Numbered from the stretch's first letter, positions 17,817 to 26,773 are shown. The stretch: 64,000 nt of DNA from Firmicutes bacterium UBA5559 (GCA_002425705.1 DIMT01000027.1:12315-76314); one strand, 5' to 3'. Numbers and translations are program-made. Notes: generated from the sequence alone by a model not told the origin.

Positions 17817-18323
17817 ATGAATACCTATTATGAAACATCCCTTCCGGATTTTAGAATCCGATTTGCCGTGGAGGAGGATACCCCGTTAATCCTGAAATTC
17901 ATCCGGGATCTGGCGGATTATGAAGGACTCCTTTCCGAGGTGGTGGCCACGGAAGAGATTCTGAAAGAGTCCCTTTTTGAAAGAAAACAGGCGGAGGTCA
18001 TCATTGGAGAGTACCAAGGCCGGCCGGTGGGTTTTGCCCTGTTCTTCCATAATTTTTCCACCTTCCTGGGCAAGGCCAATCTTTATCTGGAGGATTTATT
18101 CGTCCTTCAGGAAATGCGGGGCAAGGGCTTCGGAAAAATCCTACTGGCCTTCTTGGGTAAAATCGCTGTGGACCGGAACTGCGGTCGCTTGGATTGGTGG
18201 TGCCTGGACTGGAACACCTCTTCCATCGATTTTTACAAAGAAATGGGGGCGGTTCCCATGAGCGACTGGACCGTTTTTCGGGAAGAAGGAGAAAATCTGA
18301 AGAAGCTGGCAGGCATGGTTTAA
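17817..18323 (+). CDS. GNAT acetyltransferase of the diamine/spermidine acetyltransferase type
   Basis: 168 residues from ATG 17817. The acetyl-CoA binding motif is VLQEMRGKGFGKILLAFL (Q/R-x-x-G-x-G pattern), preceded by ANLYLEDLFV and followed by LDWWCLDWNTSSIDFYKEMGA, which resembles the spermidine/spermine and thialysine acetyltransferase group. The substrate is probably a small amine, but this is inferred from overall similarity. A palindromic terminator lies directly after the stop. Confidence 0.8.
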   Translation: MNTYYETSLPDFRIRFAVEEDTPLILKFIRDLADYEGLLSEVVATEEILKESLFERKQAEVIIGEYQGRPVGFALFFHNFSTFLGKANLYLEDLFVLQEMRGKGFGKILLAFLGKIAVDRNCGRLDWWCLDWNTSSIDFYKEMGAVPMSDWTVFREEGENLKKLAGMV

Positions 18324-18326
18324 TCA

Positions 18327-18360
18327 AACCATTGAAATTTCAATGGTTAATTCCGTTTTT
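18327..18360 (+). terminator. Terminator of the acetyltransferase gene
   Basis: AACCATTGAAATTTCAATGGTT is a perfect 22-base palindrome four bases after the stop, followed shortly by a run of seven T on the plus strand. Confidence 0.7.
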
Positions 18361-18379
18361 TTATTATTAAAAATATCAC

Positions 18380-18412
18380 TTGACATTCCATTATAGGGGA
18401 AGGCTTATACTA
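18380..18412 (+). promoter_or_regulatory. Orphan MerR-type promoter (20-bp spacer)
   Basis: TTGACA (18380-18385) and TATACT (18407-18412) are about 20 bases apart. The spacer has an inverted-repeat character (ATTCC with GGAA). The whole element closely resembles the promoter of the choline operon at 38469-38500 (shared TTGACATT, GGGGAAGG and TATACT). MerR proteins activate promoters with such long spacers. No protein gene follows on this strand; a hairpin ends the possible transcript about 85 bases later. Confidence 0.5.
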
Positions 18413-18453
18413 ATAGTAAAGAATCAATAAACTTTGCCCTTCTCTATTTTATA

Positions 18454-18497
18454 AAACCGGCAGTGGATAGAATAACACTCTAATCCACTGCCGGTTT
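18454..18497. terminator. Strong hairpin between the orphan promoter and the DUF3830 gene
   Basis: A 15-base inverted repeat (AAACCGGCAGTGGAT with ATCCACTGCCGGTTT) has T-rich flanks on both sides. It can end the minus-strand DUF3830/GGDEF transcript and also a short plus-strand transcript from the 18380 promoter. Confidence 0.7.
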
Positions 18498-18534
18498 ATT
18501 TTGGCTATAAACAATTCCTGAATTCGAAAGCCGC

Positions 18535-18948
18535 TTACAGGTAATCGATTTCCAACTCCTGGGCTCCTTCCCACAGAACCTTTTCGCCCAGCTTATCCAG
18601 ATTTTCCAAACCTTCGGTAATGGTGAGGAAGTGATTTCCTGCCAACTGGCCGACCTGGCTGGCAAATAGGCATCGGCCGTAAGCCAGGATAATTTCCATT
18701 TCACTGATTCCACCTGGGTACAAGAGGAACTCCCCTTTGGCCGGGTGGCTGGTGTGGTTTTCATAATCCAGCCCCAGCCGTGTTTCTCCATAGGGAATCC
18801 ACATCCCCTGACCGCTCCATCGGACGTGAATGAATTTTTCCTTTAAGGGAAGCATCTTTTTAAATACCTTACAGGTTTCCGGTGCTGCCTCCTCCAGAAG
18901 AGTGCCTACGAATTCATAGCCTCCAGCCTTAATCTTCAGTTTTGTCAT
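18535..18948 (-). CDS. DUF3830 (cyclophilin-like fold) protein
   Basis: 137 residues. LKIKAGGYEFVGTLLEEAAPETCKV resembles the cyclophilin-like DUF3830 start, and IPYGETRLGLDYENHTSHPAKGEFLLYPGGISEMEIILAYG follows the family pattern. DUF3830 proteins often sit with catabolic genes and may bind small molecules; none has a role I can assign here. The start overlaps the stop of the upstream signalling gene by four bases, so they are coupled. Confidence 0.7.
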   Translation of the reverse strand: MTKLKIKAGGYEFVGTLLEEAAPETCKVFKKMLPLKEKFIHVRWSGQGMWIPYGETRLGLDYENHTSHPAKGEFLLYPGGISEMEIILAYGRCLFASQVGQLAGNHFLTITEGLENLDKLGEKVLWEGAQELEIDYL

Positions 18949-21900
18949 ATCTCTTTCCTTTCTGCTAACACTGCTGCCAATGCTTCAATTACATGGGTAT
19001 CATATTGAGTCCCCGCTAAACTCTTCAATTCTTCAATCGCCACTTTCGCTTTTCTGGTGGGCTTATAGCTTCTCTCTGATGTCATGGCTTCATAGCTGTC
19101 CGCCACTGCCAGGATTCTTGAAAGCAAGGGAATTTCATCCCCACGTAGTCCGGCAGGATATCCATTTCCGTCCAGACGTTCATGATGGGATAATACAATT
19201 TCTGCCAGGGGCGCATAGTCATCTACGGCCTTCAGTATCTGATACCCAACATCCGGGTGACGCCGGACCTGCTCCATTTCCAGATAATCAAGACTGCCCG
19301 ATTTGTTCAGAATGGAAGGATCCAGAATTATTTTACCCACATCATGGAGGCTGGCAGCCAGTTCAAGCCGGGAAACGTCTTGTGTCGGCAGTCCCATCTT
19401 CTTTCCGATATTCTGAGAGATTTTGGCCACCCGCTCCAGATGCTGATGCTCCCGCCCATAATGCTCTTCAATATTCTGAAGAATGCGCTTGATAACCCGA
19501 ATCTTCATATTTTTGCTGGTGATCAGCTTATCCTTGTACATGGCACTGTCTGCCTGCTTCCGGATATCTTCCATACCCTGGGAGGGATGGTTTTTTGTCC
19601 CGATGCCCATGGCCAGAGAAACCTCCGAATTATCAACATAGGCGTTATCCGCCAGCCTCAGAATCCGGCTCTTCACCGCTTCCGCCTGAACCTTACTGGT
19701 CTTAGGTAGCAAAAGCATAAATTCGTCTCCGCCGATTCGGCAGACGATGTCATCGGAACGACAGGCTTCCTTCAGGATTTCTGCTGTTTTTTTCAACAAC
19801 CGGTCGCCGGTCTCATGCCCAAAGGCATCGTTGGTCAGTTTGAGACCGTTCACATCCACTGCAATAAGGGAAAAAGGGAAGTTTCGGCGGGTATCCATCC
19901 GAACAATTGCATCTTCCATATAGCGGACATTATACAATCCGGTCAGGTAATCGTGAAAGCTCAGATATTCGGCTTCCTGAAGCCTTTCTTTTTTGTCGGT
20001 AGCATCCCGGAAGACGATGACTACTCCGGAAACATCTCCGTTGAGATCGATGATGGGTGCTGCGCTGTCTTCGATGGGCACCAGTTCGCCGTTGCGCTGC
20101 AGCAACGATAGATCCGTCAGTTCTATTTTCCGTCCTTGATCCAGAACCATTTTCCCCAGATCCCCGAAAACTTCTCCGGTTTTCTCCCGAATCAGCCGGA
20201 ATATCTGGCTGAGGGGCCGACCATGAGCTTCTTCCATGGACCATCCGGTCAGCCTCTCTGCATTATCGTTAATTAGCGTGATCAGGCCCTGAGAATCGGT
20301 GGAAATGATACAGTCTCCTACCGACATCAAGGTAGTTTTGAACATTTCCTTTTCAAGAAAGAGGTTCTTCTGTAGCCGTAGTTTGTCTGTCACATCCCGG
20401 GCGGAAGCATAAACCACGTCCTGATAGGGATGGGATTTCCACTCCAGGGAACGGTAACTCCCATCCTTGCAACGTATTCGGTTGATGAAGCTGTGGACTT
20501 CTTCCTCCTCCGCCAGTTTTTCCAATATGATTCTGCTGGATTCGATATCTTTTGGGTGGATGAATTCCATCATATTTCGCCCCACCGAATCGGAAAGCTC
20601 ATAGCCCAGAGTTGTTTGCCAGGCCCTGTTCAGTTTCAACAGTGTCCCGTCCTTGGAGGAGATAACCATCAAGTCCAGGGACACGGAAAAAAATCGATCC
20701 AGTTCTTCCACCTGATGGCGGAGGGAGTCCAAAGCTTTTTTCAGTTCCGTTATGTCCCGGGCATAACCGGCATAACCGATTATCAGTTCATGATCATCCA
20801 GAACAGGCGCGGCGGCGATTTCAAACCAGCGCCAGGATCCATCGGAATGACGAAGCCGAATATCTGAAATCTGCTGACCACCTTTGTGCTTCTGAACCCG
20901 CTCCAGAAATTCCTCTACACGACTATAGTCTCCATGATGTATAAATGGATGGAAAGGTTTGCCCAGGACTGCCTCGACCGATTGACCCAAAAGTGTATTC
21001 CAGGCCTGGGATACATATTTGATTTTTCCTTCCAGGTCGATCCGATAAATGATATCAAAGCTGGTCTCCAAAAGAACCCGATAGCTCTCTTCCCTCTCCC
21101 GGATGCTAAGCTCCAGTTCCTTGCTTTCGGTAATATCAATATGGGTTCCCGTCATAATCAGCGGCAGACCGTCTTCGGTCCACTCTGTGATCTTCCCCCG
21201 GTCCATGACCCAGATCCAATGGCCGTCCTTGTGCTTCATCCGGCATTCAATGGCATAGTACTCCTGCGCCCCCTCCAGCAACTTTTGGACCTCTTCGTCA
21301 GAACGAATCAGATCCTCAGGATGGGCCAGATTTTTCCAGGTATGAATGTCAATGGGGGATAATTCTTCCCGGGTATAGCCGACAATTTCCAGATATCGGT
21401 CGTCGTAGGTGGTTTGTCCCGTTTGAACATTCCACTCCCAGGTACCTGCATTGGTACCCTTCAGCACATTTTCCAATTTCGTGGTTTTTTCCTGAAGAGC
21501 TTTTTCCAGTCCGTGCTTTTCCAGGACCAGGGCCACCTGATCCCCATATATTTCCAAGATCCGGGTGTCGGGCACTGGCTCCTTTTCTCCTAAAAACAGC
21601 GTGAAATCCCCCAGATATTTGTCTCCCTTCTGGATTTTCAGAATCAACAACGCCCCGAGTCGGAAACAGCTCTGGATTTTTTCTACGGCAGCTTCCGGCA
21701 AGGCCGAGCCGGTCAGGTCCATCAGCCGGTCGATTACGGTAAGGGAGCTGCCATTTACTAAAGCTGATTTATGAGGATCTTCTCTCCATATGGACTTTTC
21801 GATTTCAAAGCCCAGCAGCTCCTCCGCCCTGGCCAGGTCCTCCCGGTCACCGGCGAAAGCTACGGTACGGAAACTTCGGGAATCCGTTTCAAAAAGATTC

Positions 21901-22067
21901 ATGGCGGCGTATCGGCAACCGGAAAGCTCCATGGCATCCTTCGTCATCTGCTGATAGGATAAATCCTTACCCACATGTTCGTGGAGGTGCTCTATCATGG
22001 ATACCACTTTAAACAAGCTTCTATTCAGTTCGTTTTCTGAAATCATTTTTCGATCTGGCATGGGCAT
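18945..22067 (-). CDS. Multi-PAS GGDEF HD-GYP signalling protein
   Basis: 1040 residues. GAF-like N-terminus (about 30-190), then four PAS domains (about 205-320, 325-445, 455-575, 580-695; WEWNVQTGQTTYDDRYLEI and GRNMMEFIHPKD are typical), GGDEF (about 700-860) and HD-GYP (865-1035). The GGDEF site IGGDEF is intact and an inhibitory-site RSDD lies five residues before it. HD-GYP has LHDVGKIILD and HHERLDGNGYPAG. It should both make and degrade c-di-GMP, with the balance set by the sensors. No membrane helix. A second ATG (22061) is an equally good start. An extended -10 lies upstream. Confidence 0.9.
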   Translation of the reverse strand: MPMPDRKMISENELNRSLFKVVSMIEHLHEHVGKDLSYQQMTKDAMELSGCRYAAMNLFETDSRSFRTVAFAGDREDLARAEELLGFEIEKSIWREDPHKSALVNGSSLTVIDRLMDLTGSALPEAAVEKIQSCFRLGALLILKIQKGDKYLGDFTLFLGEKEPVPDTRILEIYGDQVALVLEKHGLEKALQEKTTKLENVLKGTNAGTWEWNVQTGQTTYDDRYLEIVGYTREELSPIDIHTWKNLAHPEDLIRSDEEVQKLLEGAQEYYAIECRMKHKDGHWIWVMDRGKITEWTEDGLPLIMTGTHIDITESKELELSIREREESYRVLLETSFDIIYRIDLEGKIKYVSQAWNTLLGQSVEAVLGKPFHPFIHHGDYSRVEEFLERVQKHKGGQQISDIRLRHSDGSWRWFEIAAAPVLDDHELIIGYAGYARDITELKKALDSLRHQVEELDRFFSVSLDLMVISSKDGTLLKLNRAWQTTLGYELSDSVGRNMMEFIHPKDIESSRIILEKLAEEEEVHSFINRIRCKDGSYRSLEWKSHPYQDVVYASARDVTDKLRLQKNLFLEKEMFKTTLMSVGDCIISTDSQGLITLINDNAERLTGWSMEEAHGRPLSQIFRLIREKTGEVFGDLGKMVLDQGRKIELTDLSLLQRNGELVPIEDSAAPIIDLNGDVSGVVIVFRDATDKKERLQEAEYLSFHDYLTGLYNVRYMEDAIVRMDTRRNFPFSLIAVDVNGLKLTNDAFGHETGDRLLKKTAEILKEACRSDDIVCRIGGDEFMLLLPKTSKVQAEAVKSRILRLADNAYVDNSEVSLAMGIGTKNHPSQGMEDIRKQADSAMYKDKLITSKNMKIRVIKRILQNIEEHYGREHQHLERVAKISQNIGKKMGLPTQDVSRLELAASLHDVGKIILDPSILNKSGSLDYLEMEQVRRHPDVGYQILKAVDDYAPLAEIVLSHHERLDGNGYPAGLRGDEIPLLSRILAVADSYEAMTSERSYKPTRKAKVAIEELKSLAGTQYDTHVIEALAAVLAERKEI

Positions 22068-22102
22068 TACCTCAATTTGGGGGGAGATGGGTATTTGGAT
22101 TT

Positions 22103-22111
22103 ATTATAACA
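22103..22111 (-). promoter_or_regulatory. Extended -10 promoter of the multi-PAS gene
   Basis: TGTTATAAT on the minus strand is an extended -10 box about 36 bases before the start codon. The -35 region is weak. Confidence 0.45.
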
Positions 22112-22153
22112 TATCTGCATCAAAATTTCGATTCTTCCTGCAAAAATTCAAAA

Positions 22154-22176
22154 CGGCAGGGGTTGAAACCCTGCCG
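22154..22176 (-). terminator. Terminator of the choline microcompartment operon
   Basis: CGGCAGGG and CCCTGCCG form an 8-base stem with a 7-base loop, followed on the minus strand by TTTTGAATTTTT. It lies 69 bases past the last shell gene. Confidence 0.7.
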
Positions 22177-22244
22177 GTCTGAAAACGTTTATTATTATAT
22201 AATCTTATCTTGTCTGGAACAAATTAAATGGAGAGAGGTTGTTC

Positions 22245-22544
22245 TTATTTTACGTCCTTTGCAGCAGCGGGAACGCTGGGAATGATGCTTTCCACTTCAG
22301 CATGGGGACGAGGGATTACGTGAACAGAGATCAGCTCGCCGACTCTCTGAGCAGCAGCAGCACCAGCATCGGTAGCAGCTTTAACAGCACCAACGTCTCC
22401 TCTAACCATTACGGTAACCAGACCGCCGCCAACGTGTTCTTTACCAACCAGGTAAACGTTTGCAGCCTTGACCATGGCGTCAGCAGCTTCGATGGATCCA
22501 ACTAAACCCTTTGTTTCGATCATTCCTAATGCATCATATTTCAT
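22245..22544 (-). CDS. BMC-H microcompartment shell protein (PduA/EutM type)
   Basis: 99 residues, one BMC domain: ALGMIETKGLVGSIEAADAMVKAA, then KEHVGGGLVTVMVRGDVGAVKAA and VIPRPHAEVESI. Forms hexamers that tile the shell facets, with a central pore for small metabolites. Last gene of the locus, following PduL, with the operon terminator behind it. Very similar in style to the shell domain of the 24803-25480 protein. Confidence 0.95.
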   Translation of the reverse strand: MKYDALGMIETKGLVGSIEAADAMVKAANVYLVGKEHVGGGLVTVMVRGDVGAVKAATDAGAAAAQRVGELISVHVIPRPHAEVESIIPSVPAAAKDVK

Positions 22545-22565
22545 CTTTTTTTCCTCCTGAAAATT

Positions 22566-23222
22566 TTACTTTTTTATGGTGATTTTTGATAACGAATTCA
22601 TGTTCATGGCATTTGCTTCTTCAATGTCCAGATGACATTCCAAAGCGGATGTATTATTGGCCCGGACAGCAACATTTTTGTAGATGCCGCCTCTTTCTCC
22701 TGAGAACTCGATGTCCACGATCTGTCCATCCCGAACTCCAAGTCTCTGAGCGTCTTCCAGGGTCATATGGATGTGCCGCAGGGCGACGATGGCGCCTTCC
22801 TTTAGCTGAACCGAGCCCTTCGGCCCGATGAGGGTAAGTCCCGGAGAACCTGCCAGATCGCCGGAAATCCGGACCACGGAAGGGATCCCCAGTTTGATGC
22901 AGTCCCCAGTCAGGATTTCCACCTGGCTCTGAGGTCTGACCGGTCCCAGAATCCTTACCTTTTCGATGGCGCCTTTGGGTCCGCAGATGGTTACCGTTTC
23001 TTTGCAGGCAAATTGGCCTGGCTGGGAAAGGTCTTTCATCTGGGACAGCTGACAGTCGCAACCGAAGAGGGTTTCCAGATCCTGCTTTGAGAGATGGACG
23101 TGCCGGTTGGATATGCCTACCGGGATCTCATCTCCTGCTGGCTGCTTCTGGGCGTTCATTCCGGCTTTATTGGCCTGAATGGCTTCCTCCAGCAGCTTCA
23201 GCATGGCTTCATATTTATCCAT
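22566..23222 (-). CDS. pduL: Phosphate propanoyl/acetyltransferase PduL
   Basis: 218 residues. Two PduL domains, with VGISNRHVHLSKQDLETLFG holding the metal-binding His pair and IVALRHIHMTLEDAQRLGV the second pair. It converts acetyl-CoA and phosphate to acetyl-phosphate inside the compartment, recycling CoA for the aldehyde dehydrogenase. The first 20 residues (MDKYEAMLKLLEEAIQANK) are an amphipathic helix, the usual encapsulation tag. The start overlaps the dehydrogenase stop by eight bases. Confidence 0.95.
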   Translation of the reverse strand: MDKYEAMLKLLEEAIQANKAGMNAQKQPAGDEIPVGISNRHVHLSKQDLETLFGCDCQLSQMKDLSQPGQFACKETVTICGPKGAIEKVRILGPVRPQSQVEILTGDCIKLGIPSVVRISGDLAGSPGLTLIGPKGSVQLKEGAIVALRHIHMTLEDAQRLGVRDGQIVDIEFSGERGGIYKNVAVRANNTSALECHLDIEEANAMNMNSLSKITIKK

Positions 23223-24762
23223 TAAGCTTCCCCTCCTTCATTGCACCAACCAGCTCGTTGATCAGCTTCAGAAGCTTTTCATTATCGGCGCTGACTGCCG
23301 GTGCAGATGAAGCGGTCGTTCCGCAGCTGGTGACTGCCGGAACGGAGCCAGGTGCCATCATGGCCAGTTCCGGATAGTTGAATTCCGGATCGCTGGTGGC
23401 CAGGGTGCTGCAGTCTTTGATTCCGAAAGCAACCCTTTTGATATTGATCAAATGAAGAGGGCTGACATTTTCGGAAACCGAGCTTCCTCCCCAGGTACCG
23501 CATCCCAGTGTAAAGGATGGGACCAGTCCGGTGCTGGCTCCGGTAGCACCCTGGGTGCTTCCGGTGTTGACCAGAATTCTGGAAGAGGGCTTAGCAGCGA
23601 ATTTCATGACCATATCCCGATCTTCCGTATGAATGCTCATGGAGTGGCCAATACCATTCTGGAGCAGAGCAATGCAAAGTTCGCATGCTTCATGCCAATC
23701 CTTGGCGGTATAGAAAGCCAGAACCGATGTCAGTTTTTCATAGGACAGGGGATATTCTGGTCCCACTCCCTGCTGTTCTCCGATCAGAACTTTGACTCCT
23801 TCGGGAATGCAGATGCCGGCGGCTTCCGCAATGACCTGAGGGGATCGTCCAACGAATTTGGCATTCATATCATGGGTTCCCGGTTTAAAAAGCAGGCCAC
23901 AGACCTTCTTTGTCTCTTCCGGACTCATGAAATATCCGCCTTGCTGTTTAAGTTCCGCTACAACCGCTTCCCGGTTACATTGCTCTACGATGATGGACTG
24001 CTCCGACGCGCAGATGGTCCCATAATCGAAGGTCTTGCTGGCCAGAATATTGGATACCGCTTTTTTAACATCTGCAGTTTTCTCAATATAGGCGGGGCAG
24101 TTTCCTGCTCCAACCCCCAGAGCCGGTTTGCCGGCGCTGTAGGATGCCCGTACCATTCCCGGGCCTCCGGTGGCGATGATCATGGCTACTTCTTTTGCCT
24201 TCATCAATGCATTGGTAGCATCAATAGTCGGCATGGAGATGCATCCGATGATATTTGCCGGGGCTCCTGCTGCTATGGCAGCCTCATTCATCAGCATGGC
24301 AGCCTTCATCGTACATTTGGCTGCAGACGGATGGGGAGAGAACACGATAGCATTTCGAGCTTTGATGGCAATCATGGATTTGAATATCGCCGTGGAAGTG
24401 GGGTTGGTGGAAGGGACGATGCCCATCAGCAGTCCCACCGGAGTGGCGATATCGATCACCTGTGCTGCCTTGTCTTCTGAAATCACTCCGATTGTTTTCA
24501 TATCTTTGATCGCGTTGTACAGAAGCTTGGATGCCAAGTGGTTTTTGTAGGTTTTATCTTCAACCTTACCAAATCCGGTTTCTTCTACAGCCATTTTCGC
24601 CAGCATCACAGCATTTTCTGATGCCACTCTGGCCATATTCTGCAAGATCCGGTCAATCTGCTCTTCTGTGTACTCTGCAATCTGTTCGGTTGCAATCTTT
24701 CCCAGTCGTGCCAGATTTCTTACTTCCTGTACGGAACGTAAATCATAATCAAAATTTTCCAA
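23215..24762 (-). CDS. CoA-acylating acetaldehyde dehydrogenase (catalytically complete)
   Basis: 515 residues of the EutE/AdhE-N type. The oxyanion Asn lies in VPSTNPTSTAIFKSM (Asn120) and the nucleophile is Cys251 in TFDYGTICASEQS. It turns acetaldehyde, CoA and NAD+ into acetyl-CoA and NADH. The C-terminus has a flexible Ala/Ser/Pro linker then NEKLLKLINELVGAMKEG, an amphipathic helix typical of cargo tags. The start is TTG 24762 behind AGGAGG. It lies between a tailed shell protein and PduL, and is the enzyme that should carry the acetaldehyde flux, in contrast to the homologue at 34684. Confidence 0.93.
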   Translation of the reverse strand: MENFDYDLRSVQEVRNLARLGKIATEQIAEYTEEQIDRILQNMARVASENAVMLAKMAVEETGFGKVEDKTYKNHLASKLLYNAIKDMKTIGVISEDKAAQVIDIATPVGLLMGIVPSTNPTSTAIFKSMIAIKARNAIVFSPHPSAAKCTMKAAMLMNEAAIAAGAPANIIGCISMPTIDATNALMKAKEVAMIIATGGPGMVRASYSAGKPALGVGAGNCPAYIEKTADVKKAVSNILASKTFDYGTICASEQSIIVEQCNREAVVAELKQQGGYFMSPEETKKVCGLLFKPGTHDMNAKFVGRSPQVIAEAAGICIPEGVKVLIGEQQGVGPEYPLSYEKLTSVLAFYTAKDWHEACELCIALLQNGIGHSMSIHTEDRDMVMKFAAKPSSRILVNTGSTQGATGASTGLVPSFTLGCGTWGGSSVSENVSPLHLINIKRVAFGIKDCSTLATSDPEFNYPELAMMAPGSVPAVTSCGTTASSAPAVSADNEKLLKLINELVGAMKEGKLNG

Positions 24763-24802
24763 GTAGTGATTCCTCCTTTCTTCTTTCTATTTTCTTTCCC
24801 GA

Positions 24803-25480
24803 TTAGTTGGTCTTTTTCCCGTAGTATTTCTTGAATTCTTCCAACAGGATTTTCTTGTCTGCCTTGGAGACCAGCCTTCCTGCTATTCCGAAATCTTTAT
24901 ATTCCCGGGCTAAGGTACGGAGCTTAACCACCTTGCATTGCTGTAATTCCTTCATCACAGCCCGGACCCCCTTTTCAGCGGCCATCCGGTCCACAGCATC
25001 CTTCGTCAGCGGAATCGCTTCAGGATCCAACCCGGGCTCTTTAACTTTCACCGGGGTGGGAGAAGGGGCTTCTGCTGCTTCTAATTCTGCCGGGATTTCC
25101 ACGACTTCTGAGGTTTCTGTGGTTTCTGTAGTTTCTACGGCTTCCACTACTTCCGGCTGGCTTATAGGTTCATTGTCCGTTGCAGCCACCCGGTCTTTGT
25201 ATGGCGTACTGCAGATCACCAGGTCATCCAGCTCCCCATGGGGACGGGGAATCACATGCTCTGAGATCAGCAATCCCATATTCAGTTGTCTTACTGCAGC
25301 AGCTCCGGCATCCACTGCGGCTTTCACCGCCGATACTTCTCCGGTTACCGCTACCGTTACCAGTCCTCCGCCTACCAGCGTCTTCTCCAAAAGAGCGACA
25401 TCAGCAGCCTTCAGCATGGCATCGGCGCTTTCCACCGCCGCGATCAGACCTCTTGTTTCAATCAGCCCAAGTGCCTGCAT
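24803..25480 (-). CDS. BMC-H shell protein with long acidic linker and C-terminal helical domain
   Basis: 225 residues. Residues 1-90 are a standard BMC domain (ALGLIETRGLIAAVESADAM, VGGGLVTVAVTGEVSAVKAA, VIPRPHGELDDL). Residues about 95-145 are a Glu/Thr/Ala/Pro-rich, probably disordered linker (VEAVETTETTETSEVVEI). Residues about 150-225 form a basic, helical domain (AVDRMAAEKGVRAVMKELQQ, KADKKILLEEFKKYYGK). PduK and EutK also have C-terminal extensions, EutK ending in a nucleic-acid-binding-like helix bundle; the tail here may play a similar tethering role. Function of the tail is inferred. Confidence 0.85.
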   Translation of the reverse strand: MQALGLIETRGLIAAVESADAMLKAADVALLEKTLVGGGLVTVAVTGEVSAVKAAVDAGAAAVRQLNMGLLISEHVIPRPHGELDDLVICSTPYKDRVAATDNEPISQPEVVEAVETTETTETSEVVEIPAELEAAEAPSPTPVKVKEPGLDPEAIPLTKDAVDRMAAEKGVRAVMKELQQCKVVKLRTLAREYKDFGIAGRLVSKADKKILLEEFKKYYGKKTN

Positions 25481-25510
25481 ATCCTGATCCTCCTTAGCTT
25501 ATTACCGTTA

Positions 25511-26140
25511 TTAATAGGTTGCGTAGAATGCCTTCATCCGGTTCGGAGAACCGAAGGTTACCTTGGCACCCTTGGGGAAGAACAGGGAGTCTCCCGGGTT
25601 GGCGGTATAAACGGTTCCGTTGACACCGACAGTCAGCGTCCCTTCTACCACGTGGTAGAGTTCCTCACAGGCTACATCCCAGTCAAAATTACATTTTTCG
25701 ATGGTAATGAATCCTGCATTCATGGATGACCCGTCACCGGAATTGATGATTTCCTGGTAAAAGACCTTGTCTTCCGGATTGCCGGTATCCAGGACCTCAT
25801 ACTTAACGGAGTTTCCTCGAACCAGCTTCAGACCACAGGGGTCTGTTTCGGACTGATAGGGCTTGTCCTGGATGGAGTCAAATACTCCCTGGAGCATCCC
25901 CTTGTCCGTGAGGGCCTTCAGTACTGTGTAGATCATGTTGCTGTCGATTCCCGCTGCCGGATTAGCTGCTGCAGCCGGGGCCGCTGTGCAAGTTCCGGTA
26001 CCACAGGTGATTTCGATGCCGGCGGCCTTGGCCATATCCTTTGCCGACGGAGTTACGATGGTACAGGCATCTACATACAGAACCTTCTGTCCACTCTTCT
26101 GAAGAACTTCAATGTCTTTCCCACAAATCAATTTCTTCAT
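25511..26140 (-). CDS. eutQ: EutQ-like cupin protein
   Basis: About 209 residues from ATG 26140 (GGAGG seven bases upstream). The N-terminal part (KKLICGKDIEVLQKSGQKVLYVD) is shared with microcompartment-associated EutQ proteins; the C-terminal half is a cupin with CEELYHVVEGTLTVGVNGTVYTANPGDSLFFPKG. EutQ in Salmonella has acetate kinase activity, though its main role is debated. No other acetate kinase gene is seen in the locus, so it might contribute ATP formation from acetyl-phosphate; this is inference. Confidence 0.85.
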   Translation of the reverse strand: MKKLICGKDIEVLQKSGQKVLYVDACTIVTPSAKDMAKAAGIEITCGTGTCTAAPAAAANPAAGIDSNMIYTVLKALTDKGMLQGVFDSIQDKPYQSETDPCGLKLVRGNSVKYEVLDTGNPEDKVFYQEIINSGDGSSMNAGFITIEKCNFDWDVACEELYHVVEGTLTVGVNGTVYTANPGDSLFFPKGAKVTFGSPNRMKAFYATY

Positions 26141-26223
26141 TCCTTCACCTCCTTTCAACTTCCTGAAAAAAATGAATGATTTCCATATTTGTATTTCTTA
26201 TATATTTGGATTGGCCGAATATA

Positions 26224-26772
26224 TCAGAACAAGGATGGTATGATTCTCTCCGATGGGGAAGGAATGACTTCTGCATTGACCAGAAGACCCTTTTCCTCGG
26301 ATATGTTCTTTCCGGCTTCTACTCCGGTCTGAACGGCTGCCACATCACCGGTGAAGGTGAAATAGGCTTTCCCTCCGATCCCGTTGCCCAGTCGTATCTC
26401 CAGAGGCTGAAGATCGGCGGATTTCAGGATGGCGTCTGCCGCGATGATCATAGTGGACAGGGAGAAGGATTCCATGATACCCAGGGCGCTCATCTTGTCC
26501 GGCATGGTGGTTCCGGTAATGGCCGGGAACACGGAAGGATGAACATTGGGTATGATGATGGAGTCTACATAGTATTCTCCTGCTTCCTTTTCTCCTGTGG
26601 CCACGGATGCTTCCACGGCTGCCACGTCTCCATGGACGATGGCGATATATTTTCCCGGGCAGACCGAGCTGGCTGTAACGATTTCCACATCGGAAATCTT
26701 GACCATCTGGTCTGCTGCATAGATGCCCCGGGCGATGCTGATGAATTCAACCATGCCGATTGCATTTGCCAT
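26224..26772 (-). CDS. pduT: PduT-like BMC trimeric shell protein (two BMC domains)
   Basis: 182 residues with two BMC domains in tandem: IGMVEFISIARGIYAADQMVK for the first and LGIMESFSLSTMIIAADAILK for the second. Cys at about residue 38 (TASSVCPGKYI) matches the PduT Cys that, three per trimer, holds a [4Fe-4S] cluster in the pore. It may pass electrons across the shell with PduS, encoded immediately upstream (two bases apart). Confidence 0.9.
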   Translation of the reverse strand: MANAIGMVEFISIARGIYAADQMVKISDVEIVTASSVCPGKYIAIVHGDVAAVEASVATGEKEAGEYYVDSIIIPNVHPSVFPAITGTTMPDKMSALGIMESFSLSTMIIAADAILKSADLQPLEIRLGNGIGGKAYFTFTGDVAAVQTGVEAGKNISEEKGLLVNAEVIPSPSERIIPSLF

Positions 26773-26773
26773 G

